Origin: Synergistota bacterium
GTDB lineage: Bacteria; Synergistota; GBS-1
Reading direction: 5' to 3'
Length of the DNA: 7,222 nucleotides
Assembly: GCA_025060595.1 (NCBI GenBank)
Contig: JANXBX010000021.1
Span: 1-7,222, forward strand
Shown piece by piece: positions 1 through 6,623 of this stretch; positions within the stretch are counted from its first letter, which is position 1; each line of letters opens with the position of its first letter. The translations under genes and the position numbers were made by a program. The notes below the pieces were generated by a model. The model was not told the DNA's origin and did not search any database. It saw nothing but the letters and a program-made list of their open reading frames with translations.

Positions 1-69
<69 letters not shown>

Positions 70-136
70 ATATCTAATCGAAGGTGCCCCCATGATGCCT
101 TATGCTCTTTTCAAGGTACCTCACTCACCAGAGGCA
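70..136 (-). other. Transcribed leader of the rRNA operon
   Basis: This is the stretch between the predicted transcription start (about 136, seven bases after the -10 box) and the mature 16S 5' end. On the minus strand it holds a weak boxA-like element, GGTACCTTGAAAAG at 120-107, which resembles the antitermination box of Gram-positive rRNA leaders (TGTTCTTTGAAAAC) at 10 of 14 positions. A short AGGC-TTT-GCCT hairpin (142-132) overlaps the start point. The RNase III partner strand would lie beyond the 16S 3' end, outside the window. Confidence 0.45.
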
Positions 137-142
137 AAGCCT

Positions 143-171
143 ATTCTACCAGCCAAAAGTAGCAATGTCAA
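143..171 (-). promoter_or_regulatory. Near-consensus sigma-70 promoter of the rRNA operon
   Basis: On the minus strand TTGACA (171-166) is followed after exactly 17 bases by TAGAAT (148-143), that is 6/6 and 5/6 matches to consensus. The T/A-rich stretch just upstream (about 180-200) could act as an UP element. The bases after the -10 box are GC-leaning (AGGC), a discriminator type often linked to ppGpp control of rRNA promoters; that link is inference. The -35 box lies 45 bases beyond the stop codon of the macro-domain gene. Confidence 0.88.
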
Positions 172-216
172 CTGGTCTTCTTCTTTAGAAAACAAAAATC
201 CACTCGACGATTTCCG

Positions 217-759
217 TCATTTTTTCACCTTTTCCTCTAAAAGCTTCAGCTCTCTTTCAAAAGCTTTAAAAACCTCTTCAGTATAAAGAACGAAGATTAT
301 CTCCTCAAGATTAGTGTTTTCCGCTTCTATCAGGTAGAGCCTCACCTCATCAAGCATGGCTTTGGCACATCTATCAAAGGGGAATCCTCCTACCCCCGTT
401 CCAAATGCAGGAAAAGCTATGCTCTTTAAGAAAAGCTCATCCGCTCTCAGCAAAGAATTATAAGTGGCCTCTCTTATCATTCGCTCGCTTGTCCTTAGAT
501 CCTGACCCATAACAGCAGCATGTATAACATATTTAGCCTTAAGTTTCCCTGCCTTAGTAACTATCGCTTCCCCTATTGGAATCGGCCCCTTGGAGACGGC
601 TTCACGCTCTATCTCATCTCCTCCCTTTCTCTTTATCGCACCCGCTACTCCAGCCCCCATCCAAAGGTGATTATTGGCAGCGTTAACTATAGCATCAACC
701 TCAAATTCCGTTATGTCTCCCTTCTCAAGCCTTATAACCGTCTTACCTATCTTAAGCAA
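217..759 (-). CDS. Macro-domain protein (ADP-ribose binding, probable ADP-ribosyl hydrolase)
   Basis: A 180-residue protein that is essentially a single macro domain. Visible signatures are GDIT (14-17), the ADP-ribose-binding loop NAANNHLWMGAGVAGAI (26-42), a strand ending HAAV (80-83) and the phosphate loop GTGVGGFP (120-127). Family members bind ADP-ribose and several remove ADP-ribose from proteins or nucleic acids, or deacetylate O-acetyl-ADP-ribose; which activity applies cannot be read here. The start is a TTG at 759-757, chosen because GGGAGG sits about 9 bases upstream and because it begins the first conserved strand; no in-frame ATG fits. The start overlaps the end of the phosphoesterase gene by 8 bases, indicating translational coupling. 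The C-terminus (about 150-180) is charged and helical. No convincing terminator follows it. Confidence 0.92.
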   Translation of the reverse strand: MLKIGKTVIRLEKGDITEFEVDAIVNAANNHLWMGAGVAGAIKRKGGDEIEREAVSKGPIPIGEAIVTKAGKLKAKYVIHAAVMGQDLRTSERMIREATYNSLLRADELFLKSIAFPAFGTGVGGFPFDRCAKAMLDEVRLYLIEAENTNLEEIIFVLYTEEVFKAFERELKLLEEKVKK

Positions 760-1306
760 ACAAGCTCACCTCCCTTAAGACCCTGCCATCGCGTAAAGAA
801 AGGAGCTTAAGGACGTCATTCTCTACCAACCCTACTGTTGGTCCCTCTTCGCTTTTAGGCAAACTAGGAGATCCAGGATTAAAGAACCAAATACCGTTCT
901 TTTTCTCCAAGTGAAATTTATGAGTATGCCCACTAACCACAAGCTTAACACCAAGCTTAGTAACAAATTTCATGATCTCCTCCTCTGACAAGGAATGCCC
1001 GTGATGAGCGAAAACCCTAAAACCTCCAAGATCGTAAATTATGTAAGGATTCAAGATAGGAAAATCTATAGCTAACTGATCTACATCTGCATCACAGTTT
1101 CCTCTAGCTACCAAAAGAGGAATCTGTAAAGAGTTTATCGCCTGAGCTAAGCCCTTAGGATCGTGCCTCTCAGGAAAGGGATTTCTCGGACCATGATAAA
1201 GAATATCACCCGCATGAATTATAAGATCGACATCTCCAAAAAGCCTTAAACTTTCCTCCCAGGCCTTAAGTCCACCATGAGTATCGCTTAAGATCCCAAC
1301 TCTCAT
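752..1306 (-). CDS. yfcE: YfcE-type metallophosphoesterase (phosphodiesterase)
   Basis: A 184-residue calcineurin-like phosphoesterase with the full set of di-metal motifs: D8-T-H10, GD (33-34), GNCD (69-72), HGH (102-104) and GHTH (126-129). The GDILYHGPRN segment (33-42) and RGNCDADVDQ (68-77) closely match E. coli YfcE as I remember it, which is also 184 residues. YfcE hydrolyses artificial phosphodiesters with manganese; its natural substrate is not settled. It is cytosolic, with no signal peptide. The ATG at 1306 overlaps the stop of the Trm112-like gene as ATGA, and a GGAGGG site lies 8 bases upstream inside that gene. The 3' end overlaps the macro-domain gene by 8 bases. The three genes therefore look like one coupled operon. 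The symbol is given by similarity; a related archaeal-type MJ0936 phosphodiesterase is the alternative name. Confidence 0.9.
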   Translation of the reverse strand: MRVGILSDTHGGLKAWEESLRLFGDVDLIIHAGDILYHGPRNPFPERHDPKGLAQAINSLQIPLLVARGNCDADVDQLAIDFPILNPYIIYDLGGFRVFAHHGHSLSEEEIMKFVTKLGVKLVVSGHTHKFHLEKKNGIWFFNPGSPSLPKSEEGPTVGLVENDVLKLLSLRDGRVLREVSLFA

Positions 1307-1494
1307 TCTTCTAACCCTCCTCCCATTTTCTCAATAGAAAAAGCCTTATCGATTAGTAAAACTGGAATACCATCATCTATTGGATAGGCTAACTTACAGC
1401 TTTTACATATATAAAATCTCTCTTCACGATCAAGCTCTAAGTCCCCTTTACATTTAGGACAGGCTATCAAATTAAGAAGCTCCCTTAAATCCAT
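1303..1494 (-). CDS. Trm112-like zinc-ribbon protein (UPF0434 family)
   Basis: A small 63-residue protein with a zinc ribbon: CPKC at 12-15 and CKSC at 30-33, followed by the family hallmark AYPIDDGIPVLL (36-47). The family includes E. coli YcaR and the eukaryotic/archaeal Trm112, which stabilises several RNA and protein methyltransferases; the role of the bacterial versions is poorly defined. I place the start at the ATG at 1494 because GGGGTG (1506-1501) then sits 6 bases upstream and because family members begin just before the 'LLxxIACPxC' segment. GTG 1503 and ATG 1500 are in frame but would lie in or next to that ribosome-binding site. It is first in the operon and overlaps yfcE by 4 bases. 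Confidence 0.87.
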   Translation of the reverse strand: MDLRELLNLIACPKCKGDLELDREERFYICKSCKLAYPIDDGIPVLLIDKAFSIEKMGGGLEE

Positions 1495-1513
1495 ATACAT
1501 CACCCCATATTTA

Positions 1514-1522
1514 ATTTTATCA
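1514..1522 (-). promoter_or_regulatory. Possible extended -10 promoter of the Trm112-like/yfcE/macro operon
   Basis: The minus strand reads TGATAAAAT, an extended -10 (TG-N-TAAAAT), 20 bases before the chosen ATG. No good -35 box is visible. A start near 1507 would give a very short leader that just includes the GGGGTG ribosome-binding site. It is the best candidate in the divergent 1504-1698 gap, but weak. Confidence 0.35.
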
Positions 1523-1609
1523 GAGCAAGCAATAGATAATCACCTACAAAAGAAAAAACACCGACAACCAAATATATCATCGAAATAAATAGCAAAGCTA
1601 AATAATGAG

Positions 1610-1672
1610 ATAAAGTTAGGATTAAAACTATGTTAAAATAAAGTTAAGATACTACTGAAATAAAGTCGAAAT
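1610..1672 (+). repeat. Three direct copies of a 13-base box upstream of korA
   Basis: ATAAAGTTAGGAT (1610-1622) and ATAAAGTTAAGAT (1638-1650) differ at one base; ATAAAGTCGAAAT (1660-1672) shares the ATAAAGT core and the final AT. Start-to-start spacings are 28 and 22 bases. The copies flank and overlap the candidate -10 box at 1634-1639 and end 12 bases before the ribosome-binding site, the layout expected for operator boxes. The region is AT-rich, so chance similarity is possible. Confidence 0.5.
1631..1639 (+). promoter_or_regulatory. Possible extended -10 promoter of korAB
   Basis: TGTTAAAAT is an extended -10 (TG-N-TAAAAT) about 60 bases upstream of the korA ATG. The -35 position falls in the first repeat box and matches poorly (taaagt), so this promoter might need an activator. 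A second, weaker option is TTAAAA (1622-1627), 17 bases, TAAGAT (1645-1650). Confidence 0.35.
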
Positions 1673-1698
1673 TGATAGTTACAAAAGGAGGGTAGGTA

Positions 1699-3375
1699 AT
1701 GACAGATATAAGTGTAGTGCTTAGCGGAGAGGCAGGGCAAGGAATTCAAACGCTAGAACATGTTCTTACCCATATACTGAAAAACTCAGGGCTACATGTC
1801 TTTGCTACAAAGGAGTATATGTCCCGCATTAGAGGAGGGAACAATACGACCGAGATTAGAGTCTCATCAGAAAGGATTCGCGCTTTAATCGATAGAATTG
1901 ATATATTAATACCTCTGGGGAAAAACGCAACCTACAGGCTTGAAAACCGCATAACCGATAAAACTCTTGTAATAGGTGAAAGGGAATTTATAGAAACATC
2001 GCCCGGTGAGAAGATAGAGGTCCCCTTCTTGGAGATGGCAAAACAGTTAGGAAACAAGCTTTTTGCAAACTCTATAGCGATAGGCTTCCTATCGGGCTTA
2101 TTAGGAGCCGATGAATCAGCGCTAGAAAATCAAATTAAAGAGCAGTTTAAGGGAAAAGGAGAGGAAATAATTAAAAGCAATACACTTGCTGCAACCGAAG
2201 GCTACAAACGAGGCAAGGAGATCTCCCACAATATAGGGTTATCTCTGAAGAAGCACGAGTATGTTAAAGATGAGCTCATATTAAACGGAGCGGAATCCGT
2301 TGGCCTTGGAGCAATCGCTGGAGGCTGTAACTTCGTTTCATCTTATCCGATGTCACCATCTACATCTGTACTGGTCTTTATCGCTCAACACAAGAATGAT
2401 TTCGGAATAGTTGTTGAACAAGCGGAAGATGAAATAGCCGCCATGAACATGATTATAGGAGCTTGGTACGCTGGCGCAAGAGGATTAGTTACAACATCAG
2501 GTGGAGGATTCGCCTTAATGGGGGAGGCCTTAAGCCTTGCCGGGATGCTAGAAACCCCTGTTGTGATACACCTCGCTCAGAGGCCAGGCCCTGCAACTGG
2601 ACTACCAACAAGAACGGAACAGGGAGATCTAAACCTAGCACTATATGCAGGACATGGAGAATTCCCAAGAATAATATACTCACCCGGAAACATAGAAGAG
2701 GCCTTTTATATCACTCAGATGGCTTTCAACATGGCTGATAAATACCAAATCCCGGTGTTCATACTAACGGACCAGTATCTTATAGATTCCTTTTACAATT
2801 TACCACCATTCGATTTAAAGAACATAAGGGTTGAAAAGTACATAGTTAAAACTGAGAAAAGCTATTTAAGATATTCCCTTACCGAAGATGGCATATCTCC
2901 CAGGGGAGTCCCAGGTTACGGCGAGGGCTTGGTAAAGGTGGATAGCGACGAACACGATGAATACGGACACATCACAGAAGACTTTGAAATCAGAAGGAAG
3001 ATGGTAGAAAAAAGACTAAAGAAAGGAGAGAAATTAAAAGAGGAAATCCTGAAACCCAAGCTTATAGGAGATGAAAACTTTCAAACACTCATAGTGGCCT
3101 GGGGATCAACCTTAGAGGTAATAAGAGAAGCGATATCCGATATGAAAGGGATCGCTTTACTTCATTTCTCACAAGTATGGCCGATCGATAGCTCCGTAGT
3201 CAAGCTTCTAGAGAGAGCCAAAAAGGTTATAGCTATTGAAGCTAATGCAACGGGGCAGTTTGCAAACCTAATAAGACAAACAACCGGATTTTATATAAAG
3301 GAGAGAATCTTAAAGTACAACGGCATTCAATTTTCGGTAGAAGAGTTAAAAAGTAAGATTGAAGGAGTGATATAA
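1699..3375 (+). CDS. korA: 2-oxoacid:ferredoxin oxidoreductase, fused gamma-alpha subunit
   Basis: A 558-residue subunit in which the gamma domain is fused ahead of the alpha (pyrimidine-binding) domain. The gamma part (about 1-180) shows GEAGQGIQ (10-17) and [10 protein letters not shown]. The alpha part (about 190-558) shows YPMSPST (216-222, the position of the family's YPITPS substrate-loop motif), TTSGGG (265-270), [17 protein letters not shown] (295-311), AWGS (467-470) and EANATGQ (514-520). With KorB it oxidatively decarboxylates a 2-oxoacid with CoA to acyl-CoA, CO2 and reduced ferredoxin, or runs in reverse. 2-Oxoglutarate is the likeliest substrate from subunit architecture, but YPMSPST is not the textbook motif, so a branched-chain or broader 2-oxoacid is possible. 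Length is normal for the fused form. AAGGAGGG sits 6 bases before the ATG, and one base separates its stop from korB. Confidence 0.93.
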   Translation: MTDISVVLSGEAGQGIQTLEHVLTHILKNSGLHVFATKEYMSRIRGGNNTTEIRVSSERIRALIDRIDILIPLGKNATYRLENRITDKTLVIGEREFIETSPGEKIEVPFLEMAKQLGNKLFANSIAIGFLSGLLGADESALENQIKEQFKGKGEEIIKSNTLAATEGYKRGKEISHNIGLSLKKHEYVKDELILNGAESVGLGAIAGGCNFVSSYPMSPSTSVLVFIAQHKNDFGIVVEQAEDEIAAMNMIIGAWYAGARGLVTTSGGGFALMGEALSLAGMLETPVVIHLAQRPGPATGLPTRTEQGDLNLALYAGHGEFPRIIYSPGNIEEAFYITQMAFNMADKYQIPVFILTDQYLIDSFYNLPPFDLKNIRVEKYIVKTEKSYLRYSLTEDGISPRGVPGYGEGLVKVDSDEHDEYGHITEDFEIRRKMVEKRLKKGEKLKEEILKPKLIGDENFQTLIVAWGSTLEVIREAISDMKGIALLHFSQVWPIDSSVVKLLERAKKVIAIEANATGQFANLIRQTTGFYIKERILKYNGIQFSVEELKSKIEGVI

Positions 3376-3376
3376 A

Positions 3377-4225
3377 ATGAAAATTGAAGAGTACGTTAGC
3401 AAGGATATAGCTTGGTGTCCAGGATGTGGAAACTTCGGTATAAGAGTGGCATTAATGAAGGTCTTCGAGGAAATGAAACTGGATCCTCGCAATGTGGTTA
3501 TTGTATCTGGCATAGGACAAGCTGCAAAGATGCCCCACTATATAGGGGTCAACATGTTTAACGGTCTTCACGGTAGAGCTTTGCCTGCAGCAACTGCCAT
3601 TAAGGTGGCAAACCCAAACCTATTAGTTATAGCTGAAAGCGGAGACGGCTGCATGTATGGAGAGGGAGGTAATCACTTCATACACACAATTAGAAGAAAC
3701 CCCGATATAGTAAACATAGTTCATAACAACATGGTCTACGGCCTAACCAAGGGACAGGCATCCCCGACAAGCTTATTAGGCTTTAAGACGCCAGTTCAGG
3801 TAGATGGTACAATACTGGAACCATTTAATCCTTTAGCGGTCGCCATCGCCCTTGATGCCTCCTTTGTAGCAAGAACATTCATAGGAGATATAGAGTTCAC
3901 AAAAGATATATTAAAGGAGGCAATCAAACATAAGGGTTACGCTTTAGTGGACATACTCCAACCCTGCGTAACTTTCAACAGGGTAAATACTTACGAGTGG
4001 TATAAAGAAAACACCTACTATCTTAAGAATCATGACCCGAAAGATAGGGAATTGGCCTTCAAGAGAGCTATCGAAAAAGAAAAACTACCCCTTGGCATTT
4101 TCTATGTAAACTCAAGTAAAAAGACCTTTGATGAGCTTGTACGACGAGGCCAGAAAACGCCTCTTTTTGAATATGAGGTAGATATTGAAAAACTAAATAA
4201 GCTGATAGAAAGCAAAAAGATGTAG
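3377..4225 (+). CDS. korB: 2-oxoacid:ferredoxin oxidoreductase, beta (thiamine diphosphate) subunit
   Basis: A 282-residue beta subunit. The thiamine diphosphate/magnesium motif runs from GDG (89-91) to NN (117-118), followed by [14 protein letters not shown], characteristic of KorB-type subunits. The N-terminal CPGCG (14-18) supplies Cys14 and Cys17, and Cys197 (in QPCVTFN) matches the distal cluster ligand. The position that normally gives the remaining [4Fe-4S] cysteine (SGIGC in well-studied enzymes) reads SGIGQ, with Gln48; residue 92 is Cys where Asp is usual (GDGC). These changes probably mark a subfamily rather than decay, since the rest is well conserved. AAGGAG (3362-3367) lies 9 bases before the ATG inside the end of korA. 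No separate delta/ferredoxin subunit is nearby, so the complex should be a two-subunit enzyme using free ferredoxin. Confidence 0.93.
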   Translation: MKIEEYVSKDIAWCPGCGNFGIRVALMKVFEEMKLDPRNVVIVSGIGQAAKMPHYIGVNMFNGLHGRALPAATAIKVANPNLLVIAESGDGCMYGEGGNHFIHTIRRNPDIVNIVHNNMVYGLTKGQASPTSLLGFKTPVQVDGTILEPFNPLAVAIALDASFVARTFIGDIEFTKDILKEAIKHKGYALVDILQPCVTFNRVNTYEWYKENTYYLKNHDPKDRELAFKRAIEKEKLPLGIFYVNSSKKTFDELVRRGQKTPLFEYEVDIEKLNKLIESKKM

Positions 4226-4264
4226 ATAAGAGCTACTGTACCATTAAAAAAGGCCAAAATCCCA

Positions 4265-4293
4265 TTGACAAACTAAAAACTCCCTAATAAAAT
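4265..4293 (+). promoter_or_regulatory. Strong sigma-70 promoter of ppcA
   Basis: TTGACA (4265-4270) and TAAAAT (4288-4293) are separated by exactly 17 bases, 6/6 and 5/6 matches. Transcription would begin near 4300, giving a leader of about 34 bases. ppcA can thus be expressed independently of korAB, although no clear terminator separates the two. Confidence 0.8.
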
Positions 4294-4323
4294 ATTGGTT
4301 TAAATATACCCTAATACAGGGAG
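4280..4323 (+). repeat. Direct and inverted repeats spanning the ppcA promoter and ribosome-binding site
   Basis: CCCTAATA occurs at 4282-4289, overlapping the -10 box, and again at 4309-4316 in the leader, 27 bases on. In addition CTCCCT (4280-4285) is the inverted repeat of AGGGAG (4318-4323), the ppcA ribosome-binding site. The arrangement suggests paired operator sites. An RNA fold hiding the ribosome-binding site could form only on read-through transcripts from korAB, because the left arm lies upstream of the predicted start point. Confidence 0.45.
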
Positions 4324-4333
4324 TGATACACAA

Positions 4334-5791
4334 ATGAAGATACCAAGATGTATGAGCACACAACACCCTGATAATGTTATCTCTCCATTTTTCACTAATA
4401 ACGCGATATTGGGAGGAGAGGATGAAATAGAAGAAGCCTTTTATGTTTTTTCTCACCTTGGATGCGACGAACAGATGTGGGACTATGAGGGAAAAGAAGT
4501 GGATAACTTCGTAGTTAAAAAGCTCCTCACCAAATATGAAAGCTTCTTTAAAGAGAAACCTTTAGGCAAGGAAGTATTCATAACCCTAAGAGTCCCAAAC
4601 CCGGCCATTGAAAAAGAGGAAGCGAAAATCCTTTTAGAAACTTTAGAGAGCATACCAAGATCTTACGATGTAGCCAAGCTTTTCTATGGAGATGATATCG
4701 CCCCTATCTTTGAGGTAATTCTTCCTATGACCACTTCAGCTGATGAACTTAATAGTATTTATTACTACTACAGCGATTTTGTTACAGGAAAACAAAAAAG
4801 AATTATAGAAAAAACGAAAATAACCATTGGGGATTGGATCGGAGAATTCAAGCCGGAGAAGATAAACGTCATCCCACTTTTTGAGAATAAGGAAAGCATG
4901 CTAAATGCTCACGAAGTAGTCAGAAGTTACTTAGAAGATAAGGATATACCTTACCAAAGGGTGTTCTTGGCGAGATCTGACCCGGCAATGAACTATGGTA
5001 TAGTAAGCGCTGTAATATTCAACAAGATAGCCTTAAGTAAGCTACATAAGCTTTCTATTGAAATAGGCAAGGAGATATACCCCATAATAGGGGTAGGCTC
5101 AGCCCCATTTAGGGGGAACCTAAGGCCGCAAACCGTTGAAAGAGTCTTAGAAGAATATCCGAGCGTATATACATTCACTATACAGTCTTCCTTTAAATAC
5201 GATAACACCCCTGAAGAGGCAAGAAAGGGGATAAAGAGGATAAAGAAAACTGTTCCGAGGCCACCTCAAGAAATAGATGAAAATAAAGCCTTAGAAATAG
5301 CTGAAAGGTATTCAAGGGAATATCAGAGCTGGATAGTCAAGCTTGCTCCCCTAATAAATAAGGTTGCAAAGTATGTACCTCAGAGAAGAAAAAGAAAGCT
5401 CCACATTGGACTTTTCGGATACTCAAGAAAACTTGGAGATGTAAGCTTACCCCGTGCTATAGCCTTTACTGCAGCACTATACTCAGTAGGGTTACCTCCA
5501 GAGGTATTCGCTTTAAACTCCTTAACTAAAGAGGACCTTAACTTCTTAAAAGATGTCTATATCGGTTTTAAATGCGATATTAAGGATGCGCTTAAGTTCT
5601 CAAACGTAAATGGGAAGCTATTCCCCAAAGAGCTAAAGGAGGCTATAGAAAAGCTTGAGATAGAATTTGAAGAGGACGAGGAACACAAAGAGCTAACCGA
5701 ATTTATAGTGAAACGTCTTGAGGAGGGAAAAACTGAAGACCTGGAAAAATACATTTTAAGGGCAGCACATATAAGAAAATTCCTAGGATAA
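4334..5791 (+). CDS. ppcA: Phosphoenolpyruvate carboxylase, archaeal type
   Basis: This 485-residue protein is the short, 'atypical' PEP carboxylase (PEPcase type 2), which makes oxaloacetate and phosphate from PEP and bicarbonate. Its start, MKIPRCMSTQHPDNV, and the following GGEDEIEEAFYVFSHLGCDE are hallmarks of the archaeal enzymes. The catalytic Arg-rich loop GVGSAPFRGNLRP (253-265) is intact, as is the C-terminal LFGYSRKLGDVSLPRAIAF block. Length equals that of archaeal PpcA (about 480-500) and is roughly half that of the usual ~900-residue bacterial enzyme, so it is complete and not a fragment. AGGGAG ends 10 bases before the ATG. It lies 108 bases after korB in the same direction, with its own promoter; together they would supply C4 and C5 skeletons. 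The archaeal-type form is unusual in bacteria and may have been acquired by transfer. Confidence 0.95.
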   Translation: MKIPRCMSTQHPDNVISPFFTNNAILGGEDEIEEAFYVFSHLGCDEQMWDYEGKEVDNFVVKKLLTKYESFFKEKPLGKEVFITLRVPNPAIEKEEAKILLETLESIPRSYDVAKLFYGDDIAPIFEVILPMTTSADELNSIYYYYSDFVTGKQKRIIEKTKITIGDWIGEFKPEKINVIPLFENKESMLNAHEVVRSYLEDKDIPYQRVFLARSDPAMNYGIVSAVIFNKIALSKLHKLSIEIGKEIYPIIGVGSAPFRGNLRPQTVERVLEEYPSVYTFTIQSSFKYDNTPEEARKGIKRIKKTVPRPPQEIDENKALEIAERYSREYQSWIVKLAPLINKVAKYVPQRRKRKLHIGLFGYSRKLGDVSLPRAIAFTAALYSVGLPPEVFALNSLTKEDLNFLKDVYIGFKCDIKDALKFSNVNGKLFPKELKEAIEKLEIEFEEDEEHKELTEFIVKRLEEGKTEDLEKYILRAAHIRKFLG

Positions 5792-5832
5792 AGAGGGCTG
5801 GATAGCGCAGAGACTATTTAATCTCATGCATC

Positions 5833-5855
5833 TTCCTTAGAAGTTACTATAGGGA
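5833..5855. terminator. Weak hairpin between convergent ppcA and parA
   Basis: In the 55-base gap between the two convergent stops, TTCCTTAG, a six-base loop and CTATAGGGA could pair as about eight base pairs with one bulge and one G-T pair. The right arm overlaps the parA stop, and only a four-T run follows at 5859-5862. It may serve as a shared terminator but is weak; no better candidate is visible. Confidence 0.2.
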
Positions 5856-6620
5856 AGCTTTTCGAGCAATCACCTTTAAAACCTCATCTGTTAAATATTT
5901 ATAGTCCATTGCTCCCTTACTTCGAGGAGCATAAAACTTAATAGGGCTTTTAGATTCGAAAGCCTCAACAAGCTTTATATCCATTCTTATTTGAGGTAAA
6001 ATTTTATCTTTCCCATACTCGTCAGCTATTCTTTTAAGAATGCACTTATGATGCTGAACTCTAGAGTTAACCATAATAGGAACAAAGCCAAGAAGCTTTA
6101 AAGAAGGGTTATCTTTGATCACAATCCTCAAAAAGGTCTTCGCCAAGCTTATAATGCCTTCTGCAGATAGAAAATGAGGCAAGAAGGGGATCAAAAGGAA
6201 ATCTGAAACTGTTAAAGCATTAAGAAGAAGGGCATCTAATGATGGAGGTGTATCTATAATAACGAAATCGAAATCCTTTAAAAACCTGCTTTTAATCAAG
6301 GCCTCCTTCAATAGTCGACTATCTCCCATAATACTGCTGTGCTCAAAGGAGTAGTTAGCAGGCATAAGGAATAGTCCATTCCACTTTGTAGAATAAAGAC
6401 AAGAATCAACATCAAAATTAGGATTTAGGAAGAGATCATGAATAGTCTTGTGATCAAGCGAAAAAGAAAAACCCAAACCTAGCGTGGCATGAGCCTGACT
6501 ATCCAGGTCAATAACTAAAACTTTCCGGCCACGGGAGGAAAGCTCCGCAGCCAGATTAACAACAGTTGTAGTCTTACCTGTTCCACCCTTGCGATTGCTA
6601 ACGGATATGATCACAGCCAT
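5847..6620 (-). CDS. ParA/Soj-family ATPase, MCP-linked
   Basis: A 257-residue ParA-type ATPase without an N-terminal DNA-binding extension, so of the short Soj/MinD-like size. It has the deviant Walker A KGGTGKTT (11-18, signature Lys11), switch I DLDSQ (38-42, where DLDPQ is usual), Walker B VIIDTPPS (120-127) and the family C-terminal pattern IKLVEAFESKSPI (215-227). ParA ATPases dimerise with ATP and position chromosomes, plasmids or protein clusters. No ParB gene is present; instead it follows a chemoreceptor gene by 3 bases, so a ParC-like role in placing a chemotaxis array is an attractive inference. The ATG at 6620 has AAGGG directly abutting it; GTG 6614, two codons in, has that AAGGG at a good 6-base distance and could be the true start. 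The symbol is left blank because the cargo is unknown. Confidence 0.88.
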   Translation of the reverse strand: MAVIISVSNRKGGTGKTTTVVNLAAELSSRGRKVLVIDLDSQAHATLGLGFSFSLDHKTIHDLFLNPNFDVDSCLYSTKWNGLFLMPANYSFEHSSIMGDSRLLKEALIKSRFLKDFDFVIIDTPPSLDALLLNALTVSDFLLIPFLPHFLSAEGIISLAKTFLRIVIKDNPSLKLLGFVPIMVNSRVQHHKCILKRIADEYGKDKILPQIRMDIKLVEAFESKSPIKFYAPRSKGAMDYKYLTDEVLKVIARKASL

Positions 6621-6623
6621 CCC

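Noticed and set aside
98-112. TGCTCTTT boxA-like sequence next to the 16S gene
   Set aside because: It reads on the plus strand, opposite to rRNA transcription, so it cannot act as the boxA of this operon.
92-286. Plus-strand frame across the rRNA leader and macro gene end
   Set aside because: It lies antisense to the rRNA promoter and leader and to a conserved domain gene, and its product has no family features.
1501-1503. GTG 1503 (or ATG 1500) as start of the Trm112-like gene
   Set aside because: These codons fall in or against the GGGGTG ribosome-binding site that is well spaced for ATG 1494, and they add residues not typical of the family.
4324-4456. Reading frame on the minus strand over the start of ppcA
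   Set aside because: It overlaps a well-conserved gene and the ppcA promoter, has no recognisable motif and no ribosome-binding site; it is a shadow frame. The same holds for other frames inside korA, ppcA and the macro gene.
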